A program made the position numbers and the translations under genes. From Leclercia adecarboxylata (GTDB lineage: Bacteria > Pseudomonadota > Gammaproteobacteria > Enterobacterales > Enterobacteriaceae), in assembly GCF_006171285.1 (NCBI RefSeq), contig NZ_CP040889.1:2542001-2606000 (forward strand): a stretch of 64,000 nt of DNA, given 5' to 3'. Below, in pieces: positions 28,890-38,721 of the stretch (its first letter is position 1; every line of letters begins with the position of its first letter). The notes under the pieces were generated by a model. That model saw only the letters and a program-made list of their open reading frames with translations. It was not told where the DNA came from and searched no databases.

Positions 28890-29075
28890 CCCCTCACCCT
28901 AACCCTCTCCCCAGAGGGGAGAGGGGACTGCACGATGCGGTCTTTTCCCCTCGGCCCTTTGGGGAGAAGGGACTGCACGGTGCGGTCTTTTCCCCCTCAC
29001 CCCTTTGGGGAAAGGGGACTGCACGGTGCGGTCTTTTCCCCCTCGCCCCTATGGGGAGAGGGCCGGGGTGAGGGG
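28890..29075. repeat. tandem array of the CCCTCACCC/CTCTCCCC intergenic repeat
   Basis: One copy of the genome-wide element is expanded here. A unit of about 47 bases, GACTGCACGGTGCGGTC followed by TTTTCCCCCTCACCCC, TTTGGGGAAAGGG, occurs three times with small changes between an opening CCCCTCACCCTAACCC and a closing GGCCGGGGTGAGGGG. Each unit has two hairpins (GACTGCAC/GTGCGGTC and CCCC/GGGG). Confidence 0.88.
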
Positions 29076-29180
29076 AAAAAAAATTTGTGATCCAGCTTAA
29101 ATTTCCCGCACTCCCTGTTCTCCTCTCATTTACCTGCGCTTTTTCTGCGTCATAGTATGATCGTTAAATAAACGAACGCT

Positions 29181-29197
29181 GTTCTATAATGTAGAAC
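29181..29197. promoter_or_regulatory. putative XynR operator over the yagE -10 box
   Basis: GTTCTA-TAATG-TAGAAC is a perfect 6-bp inverted repeat with a 5-base spacer, like many IclR-family operators. It contains the hexamer TATAAT (29185-29190), so a bound repressor would block the promoter of yagEFGH. xynR is at 35355. Confidence 0.65.
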
Positions 29198-29221
29198 AAA
29201 ATGATTCAGCAAGGAGATCTC

Positions 29222-30130
29222 ATGCAGCAGACCGTGCAGTTCTCGGGGATTATCCCCCCTGTCTCCACCATCTTCACCGCCGACGGTAAGCTGGATAAAC
29301 CGGGCAGCGCCGCGCTCATCGACCATATGATCGACGCCGGTGTCGATGGCCTGTTCTTCCTGGGCAGCGGCGGCGAGTTTTCGCAGCTCAACACCGCCGA
29401 GCGCAAAGCGATTGCTGAATTTGCCATCGCCCACGTGAACCGTCGCGTGCCGGTGCTGATCGGCACCGGAGGCACTAACGCCCGGGAGACTATCGAGCTG
29501 AGCCAGCACGCCCAGCAGGCGGGTGCCGACGGCATCGTGGTGATCAACCCCTACTACTGGAAAGTCTCTGAAGCGAACCTGATCCGCTACTTTGAACAGG
29601 TGGCCGACAGCGTGACCCTGCCGGTGATCCTCTATAACTTCCCGGCGCTGACCGGGCAGGATCTGACCCCGCAGCTGGTCAAAACCCTGGTGGACGCCCG
29701 CGCCAATATCGTCGGGATCAAAGACACCATCGATTCCGTGGCTCATCTGCGCAGCATGGTCCTCACCGTTAAAGCGGCGCATCCGCACTTTGTGGTGCTG
29801 TGCGGCTACGACGATCACCTGTTCAACACCCTGCTGCTGGGCGGCGACGGGGCGATCTCCGCCAGCGGTAACTTCGCGCCGCAGGTGTCGGTCAAACTGC
29901 TGCAGGCGTTCCGCGACGGCGACCTGGCCCGGGCGGCGCAGTATCATCAAACCATGCTGCAAATTCCGCAGATGTATCAGCTGGATACACCGTTTGTGAA
30001 CGTGATCAAAGAGGCGATTGCCCTCTGCGTACGCCCGGTCTCCACCCACGTGCTGCCGCCAGCCGGTCCGCTGAACGACGCGCGCAAGGCGCAGCTGAAA
30101 ACGCTGCTGCAACAGCTCAAGCTCTGCTGA
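29222..30130 (+). CDS. yagE: 2-keto-3-deoxy-sugar-acid aldolase YagE
   Basis: A 302-residue class I aldolase of the DapA/NAL superfamily. E. coli YagE cleaves 2-keto-3-deoxygluconate and also the keto-deoxy acid from xylonate, giving pyruvate and an aldehyde. The Schiff-base Lys is in IVGIKDTIDS, the Tyr in VILYNFPAL, and the GTGGTNARET motif binds the carboxylate. The ATG at 29222 was chosen because AAGGAG lies 7 bases upstream, whereas the earlier ATG has none. It is the first gene of an operon with yagF, yagG and yagH. Confidence 0.94.
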   Translation: MQQTVQFSGIIPPVSTIFTADGKLDKPGSAALIDHMIDAGVDGLFFLGSGGEFSQLNTAERKAIAEFAIAHVNRRVPVLIGTGGTNARETIELSQHAQQAGADGIVVINPYYWKVSEANLIRYFEQVADSVTLPVILYNFPALTGQDLTPQLVKTLVDARANIVGIKDTIDSVAHLRSMVLTVKAAHPHFVVLCGYDDHLFNTLLLGGDGAISASGNFAPQVSVKLLQAFRDGDLARAAQYHQTMLQIPQMYQLDTPFVNVIKEAIALCVRPVSTHVLPPAGPLNDARKAQLKTLLQQLKLC

Positions 30131-30145
30131 AGCCGGAAGGTCACG

Positions 30146-32113
30146 ATGTCGATAGAAACCATTTTTACCCCGCAGGATGACGCCTTCTATTCGGTGATCA
30201 CCCACGCGGCCGGGCCGCAGGGGGCGCTGCCCCTGACCCCGCAGATGCTGATGGAATCCCCCAGCGGCAATCTGTTTGGCATGACGCAAAACGCCGGAAT
30301 GGGCTGGGATGCGAATAAGCTCACCGGCAAAGAGGTGCTGATTATCGGCACCCAGGGCGGGATCCGCGCGGGAGATGGCCGCCCCGTCGCGCTGGGTTAC
30401 CACACCGGACACTGGGAGATTGGCCTGCAGATGCAGGCGGCGGCAAAAGAGATCACCCGCAACGGCGGTATCCCCTTTGCCGCCTTCGTCAGCGATCCGT
30501 GCGACGGCCGCTCCCAGGGCACCCACGGGATGTTTGACTCCCTGCCGTACCGCAACGATGCGGCAATCGTGTTTCGCCGCCTGATCCGCTCCCTGCCCAC
30601 GCGCCGGGCGGTGATTGGCGTCGCCACCTGCGACAAAGGCCTGCCCGCCACCATGATCGCCCTGGCCGCGATGCACAACCTGCCGACCATTCTGGTGCTG
30701 GGTGGCGCCACGCTGCCGCCGACGTTCGGCGAAGATGCGGGTAAAGTGCAGACCATCGGCGCGCGCTACGCCAACCATGAACTCTCTTTGCAGGAGGCCG
30801 CCGAACTGGGCTGCCGCGCCTGCGCCTCGCCGGGCGGCGGCTGTCAGTTCCTCGGCACCGCAGGCACCTCACAGGTGGTGGCCGAAGCCTTAGGCCTGGC
30901 GCTGCCGCACTCGGCGCTGGCGCCGTCAGGCCAGGACGTGTGGCTGGAGATCTCCCGCCAGTCCGCCCGGGCGGTATTTGAGCTGGATAACCGCGGCATC
31001 ACCACCCGGGATATTCTCACCGATAAAGCGATTGAGAACGCGATGGTGATCCACGCCGCGTTCGGGGGCTCCACCAACCTGCTGCTGCACATACCGGCCA
31101 TCGCCCACGCGGCGGGCTGCACCATTCCTGACGTGGAGCACTGGACGCGGATCAACCGCAAGGTGCCGCGGCTGGTGAGCGTCCTGCCGAACGGGCCGGA
31201 TTATCACCCGACGGTGCGGGCGTTCCTCGCGGGCGGCGTGCCGGAGGTGATGCTCCATCTGCGCGATCTCGGCCTGCTGCATCTGGATGCCATGACCGTT
31301 ACCGGCCAGACGGTGGGGGAAAACCTCGACTGGTGGCAGGGCTCTGAACGGCGGGAACGCTTCCGCCAGTGCCTGCGCGAGCAGGACGGCGTCGAACCGG
31401 ATGATGTGATCCTGCCGCCGGAGCGCGCTAAAGCCCGCGGGCTCACCTCCACGGTGGCCTTCCCGATGGGCAACATCGCCCCGGAAGGCTCGGTGATCAA
31501 GGCCACGGCCATCGACCCGTCGGTGGTGGGTGAGGACGGCGTCTACCGTCACACCGGCCGGGCGCGGGTGTTTGTCTCGGAAGCCCGGGCGATCAAGGCG
31601 ATCAAAAGCGGCGAGATTGAGCAGGGCGACATCATGGTGGTGATCGGCGGCGGGCCGTCCGGTACTGGCATGGAAGAGACCTACCAGCTGACCTCGGCGC
31701 TGAAACACATCTCCTGGGGTAAAACGGTGTCGCTGATCACCGATGCCCGCTTCTCGGGCGTCTCCACCGGCGCCTGTTTTGGTCACGTCGCCCCCGAAGC
31801 GCTGGCCGGCGGGCCGATTGGCAAGCTGCGGGACAACGACATTATCGAAATCGCGGTGGACCGTCTGGCCCTGACCGGCAGCGTGAATTTTATCGGCACG
31901 GCACAGGTACCGCTCACCCCGCTGGAGGGGGCGATGGAGCTGGCCCGTCGTGAGCCACACCCTGAACTGCACGCCCATGAATTTTTACCGGACGATACGC
32001 GCCTGTGGGCCGCATTACAGTCGGTCAGCGGCGGCACCTGGAAAGGCTGTATTTACGACACCGATAAAATCATTGAGGTAATTAACGCCGGCAAAAAAGC
32101 GCTCGGACTTTAA
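30146..32113 (+). CDS. yagF: D-xylonate dehydratase YagF
   Basis: A 655-residue dehydratase of the IlvD/Edd family that converts D-xylonate to 2-keto-3-deoxyxylonate in E. coli. Iron-sulphur cluster Cys residues occur in [23 protein letters not shown] and [14 protein letters not shown]. The C-terminal part carries [20 protein letters not shown]. The length equals E. coli YagF. It starts 15 bases after yagE and supplies the substrate for YagE. Confidence 0.95.
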   Translation: MSIETIFTPQDDAFYSVITHAAGPQGALPLTPQMLMESPSGNLFGMTQNAGMGWDANKLTGKEVLIIGTQGGIRAGDGRPVALGYHTGHWEIGLQMQAAAKEITRNGGIPFAAFVSDPCDGRSQGTHGMFDSLPYRNDAAIVFRRLIRSLPTRRAVIGVATCDKGLPATMIALAAMHNLPTILVLGGATLPPTFGEDAGKVQTIGARYANHELSLQEAAELGCRACASPGGGCQFLGTAGTSQVVAEALGLALPHSALAPSGQDVWLEISRQSARAVFELDNRGITTRDILTDKAIENAMVIHAAFGGSTNLLLHIPAIAHAAGCTIPDVEHWTRINRKVPRLVSVLPNGPDYHPTVRAFLAGGVPEVMLHLRDLGLLHLDAMTVTGQTVGENLDWWQGSERRERFRQCLREQDGVEPDDVILPPERAKARGLTSTVAFPMGNIAPEGSVIKATAIDPSVVGEDGVYRHTGRARVFVSEARAIKAIKSGEIEQGDIMVVIGGGPSGTGMEETYQLTSALKHISWGKTVSLITDARFSGVSTGACFGHVAPEALAGGPIGKLRDNDIIEIAVDRLALTGSVNFIGTAQVPLTPLEGAMELARREPHPELHAHEFLPDDTRLWAALQSVSGGTWKGCIYDTDKIIEVINAGKKALGL

Positions 32114-32133
32114 TTATATTTATCACTTTTGTC

Positions 32134-32156
32134 GTCTGCGGAAATATTCCGCGGAC
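32134..32156 (+). terminator. hairpin between yagF and yagG
   Basis: GTCTGCGGAA-TA-TTCCGCGGAC forms a stem of about 10 bp with a mismatch, about 20 bases after the yagF stop. It has only a weak T-tract and may partly separate yagEF from yagGH. The AT-rich spacer of about 180 bases after it probably carries a yagG promoter. Confidence 0.5.
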
Positions 32157-32341
32157 GGCTTTGTTGTGTCTGTCGTTAATTACATAAAAACAGTCATTTA
32201 TCTTATTTCGAGGAGTATCACAAAAGCAAAATAACATAATTCAGAAACAAGATATGACCATTGCTGGTTAATTGAACAGCTCATTACACTCTATTAACAC
32301 GATGTTGTGAATTCAGCACACTAAATAAGGGTGTATTTCTG

Positions 32342-33724
32342 ATGATGCAATTAACCATGAAAGATAAAATTGGCTACGGGCTGGGTGACACCGCCTGCGG
32401 CTTTGTCTGGCAGGCGACCATGTTCCTGCTCGCCTATTTCTACACCGATGTGTTTGGCCTGTCGGCCGGGATTATGGGCACGCTGTTTTTGGTCTCCCGC
32501 GTGCTGGATGCGGTGACCGACCCGCTGATGGGGCTGCTGGTGGACCGCACCCGCACCCGCCACGGCCAGTTCCGCCCGTTCCTGCTGTGGGGGGCGATCC
32601 CGTTTGGCATCGTCTGCATGCTCACCTTCTACACCCCGGATTTCTCCGCCAACGGCAAAATTATCTACGCCTGCGTCACCTACATCCTGCTGACCCTGGT
32701 TTATACCTTCGTTAACGTGCCGTACTGCGCCATGCCGGGGGTGATCACCGCCGATCCGAAAGAGCGTCACGCTATGCAGTCGTGGCGATTCTTCCTTGCG
32801 GCAGCCGGATCGCTGGCGATCAGCGGCATTGCCCTGCCGCTGGTGGGGATCATCGGTAAAGGCAACGAACAGCTCGGCTACTTTGGCGCGATGTGCGTGC
32901 TGGGGCTCTGTGGCGTGGTGCTGCTCTACGTCTGCTTCTTCACCACCAAAGAGCGCTACACCTTTGAGGTACAGCCGGGCTCGTCGGTCAAAAAAGATCT
33001 CAAGCTGCTGCTCGGCAACAGCCAGTGGCGGATCATGTGCGCCTTCAAGATGATGGCGACCTGTTCCAACGTGGTGCGCGGCGGGGCGACGCTCTACTTC
33101 GTGAAATACGTGATGGATCACCCGGAGATGGCGACCCAGTTCCTGCTCTACGGCAGCATCGCCACCATGTTTGGCTCGCTCTGCTCCTCGCGCCTGCTGG
33201 GCCGTTTCGACCGGGTGAAGGCCTTCAAGTGGATCATCGTCATTTACTCCCTGATCAGCCTGCTGATCTTCTTCACCCCGGCCGAACACATGGCCCTGAT
33301 TTTTGCCCTCAACATCCTGTTCCTGTTCGTCTTTAACACCACCACGCCGCTGCAGTGGCTGATGGCCTCCGACGTGGTGGATTACGAAGAGAGCCGCAGC
33401 GGCCGTCGTCTGGACGGGCTGGTGTTCTCCACCTATCTGTTCAGCCTGAAGATTGGCCTGGCTATTGGCGGCGCGGTGGTGGGTTGGATTCTGGCGTACG
33501 TGAACTACTCCGCCAGCAACAGCGTGCAGCCGGTTGAGGTGCTAACCACCATCAAAATTCTGTTCTGCGTGGTGCCGGTGGTGCTCTACGTGGGCATGTT
33601 CACCATGCTGTCGTTCTATAAGCTCTCGGATGCGCGGGTCGAAGCCATCAGCAAGCAGTTACTTAAGCATCGCGCGGCACAGGGGGATGCGATCCCTGAC
33701 GCGGCGACGGCGGCATCTCATTAA
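32342..33724 (+). CDS. yagG: GPH-family sugar/xyloside transporter YagG
   Basis: A 460-residue inner-membrane symporter of the glycoside-pentoside-hexuronide:cation family with about twelve helices. Family motifs include GLGDTACGFVWQATMFLLAYFYTDVFG at the start, DAVTDPLMGLLVDRTRTRHGQFRPFLLWG, and DVVDYEESRSGRRLDGLVFSTYLF. It is 12 bases before yagH, which encodes a xylosidase, so it probably imports beta-xylosides. Very close to E. coli YagG. Confidence 0.94.
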   Translation: MMQLTMKDKIGYGLGDTACGFVWQATMFLLAYFYTDVFGLSAGIMGTLFLVSRVLDAVTDPLMGLLVDRTRTRHGQFRPFLLWGAIPFGIVCMLTFYTPDFSANGKIIYACVTYILLTLVYTFVNVPYCAMPGVITADPKERHAMQSWRFFLAAAGSLAISGIALPLVGIIGKGNEQLGYFGAMCVLGLCGVVLLYVCFFTTKERYTFEVQPGSSVKKDLKLLLGNSQWRIMCAFKMMATCSNVVRGGATLYFVKYVMDHPEMATQFLLYGSIATMFGSLCSSRLLGRFDRVKAFKWIIVIYSLISLLIFFTPAEHMALIFALNILFLFVFNTTTPLQWLMASDVVDYEESRSGRRLDGLVFSTYLFSLKIGLAIGGAVVGWILAYVNYSASNSVQPVEVLTTIKILFCVVPVVLYVGMFTMLSFYKLSDARVEAISKQLLKHRAAQGDAIPDAATAASH

Positions 33725-33736
33725 GCAGGAGGCACT

Positions 33737-35350
33737 ATGTACACCATTACCAACCCGATCCTGACCGGCTTCAACCCGGACCCGTCGATGTGCCGTCAGG
33801 GCGAGGATTACTTCATCGCCACCTCGACCTTTGAGTGGTTTCCGGGCGTGCGTATTTACCACTCCCGCGACCTGAAAAACTGGCGGCTGGTGAGCACCCC
33901 GCTGGATCGCGTATCGATGCTGGATATGAAGGGCAACCCGGACTCCGGTGGGATCTGGGCCCCGTGCCTGAGCTACGCCGACGGGCAGTTCTGGCTGCTC
34001 TACACTGATGTGAAAATTGTCGATTCCCCGTGGAAAAACGGGCGCAACTTCCTTGTGACCGCTCCCTCCATTGAGGGGCCGTGGAGCGAGCCGATCCCGA
34101 TGGGCAACGGCGGGTTCGATCCGTCTCTGTTCCATGACGACGATGGCCGCAAATACTACCTCTACCGCCCGTGGGGGCCGCGCCACCACAGCAATCCGCA
34201 TAACACCATCGTGATGCAGGAGTTTGATCCGCAGACCCGCACGCTGTCGCCCGAGCGGAAAACCCTCTTCACCGGCACGCCGCTGTGCTACACCGAAGGG
34301 GCGCATCTCTACCGCAAGGAGGGCTGGTACTATCTGCTGGTCGCCGAGGGGGGCACCAGCTACGAGCACGCAGTGGTGGTGCTGCGGGCCAGAAACATCG
34401 ACGGGCCTTATGAGCTGCACCCCGATGTGACGATGATGACCAGCTGGCACCTGCCGGAAAATCCGCTGCAAAAAAGCGGCCACGGCTCGCTTCTGGAAAC
34501 CCACACCGGCGAGTGGTATATGGCGTATCTCACCAGCCGCCCCCAGCGCCTGCCGGGCATTCCGCTGCTGGCCTCCGGCGGGCGGGGCTACTGCTCCCTG
34601 GGGCGTGAGACGGGGATCGCGCGCATCGAATGGCGCGACGGCTGGCCATACGTCGAAGGGGGTAAACATGCTCAGGTGACGGTGCCGGGCCCGCAGATGA
34701 CCGAGAGCGCAGCCGTGACGCAGGACGCCTGGCGGGACGACTTCGACGGCGAGCGCCTCGACCCGGAGCTGCAGACGTTGCGTATTCCGTTCGACGACTC
34801 ACTTGGCTCGCTGCGGGCGCGTAAAGGCTTCCTGCGGCTGTACGGCAACGACTCGCTTAACTCGACCTTTACCCAGTCCACCGTGGCGCGCCGCTGGCAG
34901 CACGTCGCCTTTCGCGCCGAGACGCGCATGGCGTTTTCGCCGCGTCACTTCCAGCAGAGCGCCGGGTTAACCTGCTACTACAACAGCAAAAACTGGAGCT
35001 ACTGCTTTGTCGATTATGAGGAGGGGAAGGGCAGAACCCTGAAGGTTATCCAGCTCGACCACAACGTGCCGTCATGGCCGCTGCACGAGCAGCCGATCCC
35101 GGTACCGGATGAGGCGCAAAGTGTGTGGCTGCGGGTGGATGTCGATCGTCTGGTCTACCGCTACAGCTACTCCTTTGACGGCGAGACGTGGCAGACCGTG
35201 CCGGTCACGTATGAGGCGTGGAAGCTGTCGGATGACTATATCGGCGGGCGTGGATTCTTTACCGGGGCCTTTGTCGGGCTGCACTGCGAAGATATCAGCG
35301 GCGACGGGTGTCACGCCGACTTCGACTACTTCACCTACGAGCCGGTATAA
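33737..35350 (+). CDS. yagH: GH43 beta-xylosidase YagH
   Basis: A 537-residue cytosolic glycosidase of family GH43. The five-bladed propeller starts with the base Asp in NPILTGFNPDPSMC. The pKa-modulating Asp is in FDPSLFHDDDGRKYY, and the acid Glu in CYTEGAHLYRK. The C-terminal part (from about 325) is the GH43_C2 beta-sandwich. No signal peptide is present, so it acts on xylosides imported by YagG. The symbol is that of the E. coli homologue (also called xynB in other species). Confidence 0.93.
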   Translation: MYTITNPILTGFNPDPSMCRQGEDYFIATSTFEWFPGVRIYHSRDLKNWRLVSTPLDRVSMLDMKGNPDSGGIWAPCLSYADGQFWLLYTDVKIVDSPWKNGRNFLVTAPSIEGPWSEPIPMGNGGFDPSLFHDDDGRKYYLYRPWGPRHHSNPHNTIVMQEFDPQTRTLSPERKTLFTGTPLCYTEGAHLYRKEGWYYLLVAEGGTSYEHAVVVLRARNIDGPYELHPDVTMMTSWHLPENPLQKSGHGSLLETHTGEWYMAYLTSRPQRLPGIPLLASGGRGYCSLGRETGIARIEWRDGWPYVEGGKHAQVTVPGPQMTESAAVTQDAWRDDFDGERLDPELQTLRIPFDDSLGSLRARKGFLRLYGNDSLNSTFTQSTVARRWQHVAFRAETRMAFSPRHFQQSAGLTCYYNSKNWSYCFVDYEEGKGRTLKVIQLDHNVPSWPLHEQPIPVPDEAQSVWLRVDVDRLVYRYSYSFDGETWQTVPVTYEAWKLSDDYIGGRGFFTGAFVGLHCEDISGDGCHADFDYFTYEPV

Positions 35351-35354
35351 CGGC

Positions 35355-36113
35355 TCAGGCCGGGTAGCCCAGCGCGCGTGAGAGCTGGCGCCCGGCCTCC
35401 TGCAGCTGCTCGCGAAAGCGGGCCAGTTCGTCGTCGTCCACGCGGGAGGTTAAGGTCGACAGGCTCAGGGCGGCGATGACCCGGGACTCATGGTTACGCA
35501 CCGGGACCGACACGCAGCGCACCCCCTGTTCGTTCTCTTCGCTGTCCAGGGCATAACCCTGCTCGCGGGTTTGCGCCAGCGCGGCCAGCAGCGCCTCGCG
35601 GGAGGCCAGCGTCGCCGGAGTAAAGGTGGTGTACTGATAGCCTTCCAGCAGGGTGTTCAGCTCAGCGTCGCTCAGCCAGGCGATCAGCACTTTGCCGATG
35701 GCGGTGGCATGTACCGGCAGGCGACGGCCAATGCGCGAATAGGCGATGGCCGCCAGCTTGCCTTCAATCTTTTCGATATAGACCCCTTCGCGCCCGTCCA
35801 GAATGCCCAGATGGGTGGTCTGCCCGGTGCGCTCCGACAGCTCGGTCAGAAAATGCTTCGCCTTCTGGCGAATATCCATGGTGCTCACCACGAAGTGACC
35901 GCGCTCGACCAGCTTCATGCCCGGGCGATATTTGCCGTTCTCCGGGTTCTGATCGATATAGCCGTGCAGCTGCAGCGTTTTGAGCAGCGAGTGAAGGGTG
36001 CTTTTACTCAGGCCCATCTGTTTACTGATGTCGGTGATTTTAAGTTCCGTCGCCTGTTCGTTAAACAGATCGAGGATCTGCAAGGCACGTTCAACAGATT
36101 GAATAATAGGCAT
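35355..36113 (-). CDS. xynR: IclR-family repressor XynR (YagI)
   Basis: A 252-residue IclR-type regulator. The winged HTH (about 1-65) reads SVERALQILDLFNEQATELKITDISKQMGLSKSTLHSLLKTL, followed by the effector domain with TGQTTHLGILDGREGVYIEKIEG and the RIGRRLPVHATAIGKVLIAWL motif. In E. coli, XynR controls yagEFGH and responds to xylonate. Here it is convergent with yagH, five bases apart, and the perfect inverted repeat at 29181 is a likely target. Confidence 0.92.
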   Translation of the reverse strand: MPIIQSVERALQILDLFNEQATELKITDISKQMGLSKSTLHSLLKTLQLHGYIDQNPENGKYRPGMKLVERGHFVVSTMDIRQKAKHFLTELSERTGQTTHLGILDGREGVYIEKIEGKLAAIAYSRIGRRLPVHATAIGKVLIAWLSDAELNTLLEGYQYTTFTPATLASREALLAALAQTREQGYALDSEENEQGVRCVSVPVRNHESRVIAALSLSTLTSRVDDDELARFREQLQEAGRQLSRALGYPA

Positions 36114-36219
36114 GAGATCGGCTTATCTGCGCTGGAATTAAGGCGAAAACGTACCTTTTTTGGGCAGGAAAATCAATTGAGTGGCACGATCTGCCCCTGT
36201 ACCTGTGCAAGGTAAACGC

Positions 36220-36245
36220 AAAACGGCAACATCGTTGCCGTTTTT
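36220..36245 (-). terminator. terminator of argI
   Basis: ACGGCAAC-ATC-GTTGCCGT with A/T runs on both sides (AAAACGGCAAC ... GTTGCCGTTTTT), about 60 bases after the argI stop on the minus strand. Confidence 0.75.
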
Positions 36246-36255
36246 AGTGTTTATT

Positions 36256-36288
36256 CCCTCTCCCTGTGGGAGAGGGTCAGGGTGAGGG
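36256..36288. repeat. short copy of the CTCTCCC/GGGAGAG intergenic repeat
   Basis: CCCTCTCCC-TGT-GGGAGAGGG followed by TCAGGGTGAGGG, of the same family as the copies at 7727, 21882 and 28890, in the argI 3' region. Confidence 0.8.
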
Positions 36289-36306
36289 CACCAGACCGCA
36301 GAGGAC

Positions 36307-37311
36307 TTAACCCCCAAGCGTCGCTACCATCACTGCCTTAATGGTGTGCATGCGGTTTTCAGCCTGATCAAATACCACGCTTGCCGCAGATTCAAATACC
36401 TCGTCCGTCACTTCCATCCCGCCGTGCAGATCGAACTCTTTCGCCATCTGCTTGCCGAGCGTCGTCTGATCGTCGTGGAACGCTGGCAGACAGTGCAGGA
36501 ACTTGACGTCCGGGTTGCCGGTGAGCGCCATCATTTGGGCATTCACCTGATAGCCACGCAGCAGGGCGATACGTTCAGCCCACTTCTCTTTGGGCTCGCC
36601 CATCGACACCCACACGTCGGTGTAGATAAAGTCCGCGCCCTTCACACCTGCCGCCACGTCTTCCGTCAGGGTGATTTTGCCGCCGTTCTTTTCTGCCAGC
36701 GCGCTGCACTCTGCTACCAGGCTCGCTTCCGGCCAGCAGGCTTGTGGCGCAACCAGACGCAGATCCAGCCCGGTGAGCGCCGCCGCTTCCAGCATCGAGT
36801 TACCCATGTTGTTACGCGCATCGCCGGTATAGACCAGCACCATCTCGTTAAACGCCTTGCCCGGCAGATGCTCCTGCATGGTGAGCAGGTCCGCCAGCAG
36901 CTGGGTCGGATGGAACTCGTTGGTCAGCCCGTTCCACACCGGCACACCGGCAAATTCCGCCAGGGTTTCGACCACTTCCTGACCATGACCGCGATACTGA
37001 ATGCCGTCGTACATCCGGCCCAGCACGCGAGCGGTATCTTTAATTGATTCTTTATGCCCAATCTGGCTGCCGCTCGGCCCGAGATAAGTGACGCGTGCGC
37101 CCTGGTCAAATGCGGCAACTTCGAAAGAGCATCGGGTACGGGTCGAGTCTTTTTCGAAGATGAGCGCGATGTTTTTGCCAGTAAGTTTCTGTACTTCAGT
37201 GCCTTTTTTCTTATCGGACTTCAGCTGTGCCGCCAGCGCAAGAAGAGACGTGAGTTGTGCAGGGGTAAAATCGAGCAATTTCAGGAAGTGTTTTTTATAC
37301 AGTTCAGACAT
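36307..37311 (-). CDS. argI: ornithine carbamoyltransferase
   Basis: A 334-residue enzyme that makes citrulline from ornithine and carbamoyl phosphate in arginine synthesis. Carbamoyl-phosphate site [27 protein letters not shown], and the catalytic Cys in [11 protein letters not shown] are present. The ATG at 37311 ([20 protein letters not shown]) was chosen by comparison with E. coli. The earlier in-frame codon adds six residues. Two ARG boxes directly upstream show ArgR repression. Confidence 0.96.
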   Translation of the reverse strand: MSELYKKHFLKLLDFTPAQLTSLLALAAQLKSDKKKGTEVQKLTGKNIALIFEKDSTRTRCSFEVAAFDQGARVTYLGPSGSQIGHKESIKDTARVLGRMYDGIQYRGHGQEVVETLAEFAGVPVWNGLTNEFHPTQLLADLLTMQEHLPGKAFNEMVLVYTGDARNNMGNSMLEAAALTGLDLRLVAPQACWPEASLVAECSALAEKNGGKITLTEDVAAGVKGADFIYTDVWVSMGEPKEKWAERIALLRGYQVNAQMMALTGNPDVKFLHCLPAFHDDQTTLGKQMAKEFDLHGGMEVTDEVFESAASVVFDQAENRMHTIKAVMVATLGG

Positions 37312-37338
37312 TTTATCCTCACATGGCAAAGGCCACTT

Positions 37339-37377
37339 ATTGAATTAAAATTCACTTTATAAGTATTAATATTCACT
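37339..37377. promoter_or_regulatory. argI: two ArgR operators (ARG boxes)
   Basis: ATTGAATTAAAATTCACT (37339-37356) matches the ARG box consensus nearly fully. TAAGTATTAATATTCACT (37360-37377) is a second, weaker box. The 3-bp spacing between 18-bp boxes is the standard arrangement. Confidence 0.9.
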
Positions 37378-37475
37378 TGCAACCCCGTTTCACAAATCTT
37401 TCTTACAAAGGTGGAGGCAAACACATCCGTGTGTGAAAATAGAAGTATCTGCCGCACTTTAAAGAGGAACGAGCC

Positions 37476-37901
37476 ATGGCAAACCCAGAACTGCTGGAAG
37501 AACAGCGCGAAGAGACGCGACTGATTATTGAAGAACTGCTGGAAGACGGCAGCGATCCGGATGCGCTGTACACCATCGAGCATCATTTCTCTGCGGATGA
37601 TTTCGAAGCGCTGGAAAAGCTGGCGGTTGAAGCGTTCCGCCTGGGTTACGAAGTGACGGAGCCGGAAGAGCTGGAAGTGGAAGAGGGCGATACCGTCATC
37701 TGCTGCGATATCCTGAGCGAAGGCGCGCTGAAGGCAGAGCTGATCGACGCCCAGGTTGAACAGCTGATGGACCTGGCCGAACGTTTTGAAGTGGAATACG
37801 ACGGCTGGGGCACCTACTTCGAAGATCCGAACGGCGAAGAGGGTGACGAGGAAGACGACGAAGATTTCATCGACGAAGATGACGACGGCGTGCGTCACTA
37901 A
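37476..37901 (+). CDS. rraB: RNase E inhibitor RraB
   Basis: A 141-residue acidic protein that binds RNase E and alters mRNA decay. The start [38 protein letters not shown] and the strongly acidic tail ([17 protein letters not shown]) are characteristic. It is divergent from argI. The ribosome site is AAGAGGAACGAGCC. A UUCG-loop hairpin (37911-37930) lies between it and miaE. Confidence 0.96.
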   Translation: MANPELLEEQREETRLIIEELLEDGSDPDALYTIEHHFSADDFEALEKLAVEAFRLGYEVTEPEELEVEEGDTVICCDILSEGALKAELIDAQVEQLMDLAERFEVEYDGWGTYFEDPNGEEGDEEDDEDFIDEDDDGVRH

Positions 37902-37910
37902 GTGTTATTT

Positions 37911-37930
37911 GCGGCAGCTTCGGCTGCCGC
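37911..37930 (+). terminator. UUCG hairpin between rraB and miaE
   Basis: GCGGCAGC-TTCG-GCTGCCGC is an exceptionally stable hairpin, but it is followed only by TATCTT, so it probably attenuates rather than fully terminates before miaE. Confidence 0.65.
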
Positions 37931-37946
37931 TATCTTAAGGCAGAAA

Positions 37947-38705
37947 ATGGATTACCCGCAGATACTCGCCCCTGTTTTAAACTTCCTCCAGTGTCCGACC
38001 CCGCCAGCGTGGATTGATAAAGCCCGCGACCCGGCGAACCTGCCGCTGCTGCTCACCGACCACATGGTGTGCGAGCTCAAAGCCGCCCAGACCGCGCTGC
38101 TATTAGTGCGAAAATACGTCGCCGATGAGAGCGGAGCCGACGCACTGCTCGAGTGGCTCAGACCCTACGAAGCTTTTACCTTCCGCGAAGGTCCGGAACC
38201 GGATTTTGTCGCCCTGCACAAGCAGATTGGCAAAAGCGTGATGCCCAAGACCGACGATCCCTGGGGCCAGGCGCTCATCGACAGCATGGTGCTGTTGATT
38301 AAAGAGGAGCTGCACCATTTCTGGCAGGTGCGGGAGGCGATGCTGATGCGTAACATTCCCTACATCAAAATCACCGCCAGCCGCTACGCTAAAGGGATGC
38401 TGAAAGCCGTGCGCACCCACGAGCCGCTGACGCTAATCGACAAGCTGATTTGCGGCGCCTATATCGAAGCGCGCTCCTGTGAACGCTTCGCCGCGCTGGC
38501 GCCGTTCCTCGACGAGGATCTGCAGAAGTTTTATCTGTCGCTGCTGCGCTCCGAGGCGCGGCACTATCAGGACTATTTGCGTCTGGCGCAGCAGGTCAGC
38601 GATGACGACATCACCCCACGCGTGAAGCTGTTTGGCGAGGTGGAGGCGGAACTTATCTTATCGCCCGATACCGAGTTCCGCTTCCACAGCGGGGTGCCGG
38701 TTTAA
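37947..38705 (+). CDS. miaE: tRNA 2-methylthio-N6-isopentenyladenosine hydroxylase
   Basis: A 252-residue non-haem diiron monooxygenase that hydroxylates ms2i6A37 in tRNA. Metal ligands are in the first EL (MVCELKAAQTALL), EELHHFWQV, and the EARSCERF plus SEARHYQDYL helices. The gene occurs in Salmonella and many Enterobacteriaceae but not in E. coli K-12. ATG 37947 (MDYPQILAPVLNFLQ) was chosen over an upstream in-frame codon that lies in the hairpin. leuX, encoding a tRNA whose A37 belongs to the substrate class, is nearby. Confidence 0.93.
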   Translation: MDYPQILAPVLNFLQCPTPPAWIDKARDPANLPLLLTDHMVCELKAAQTALLLVRKYVADESGADALLEWLRPYEAFTFREGPEPDFVALHKQIGKSVMPKTDDPWGQALIDSMVLLIKEELHHFWQVREAMLMRNIPYIKITASRYAKGMLKAVRTHEPLTLIDKLICGAYIEARSCERFAALAPFLDEDLQKFYLSLLRSEARHYQDYLRLAQQVSDDDITPRVKLFGEVEAELILSPDTEFRFHSGVPV

Positions 38706-38721
38706 TAACAAAAGGCAGGGA

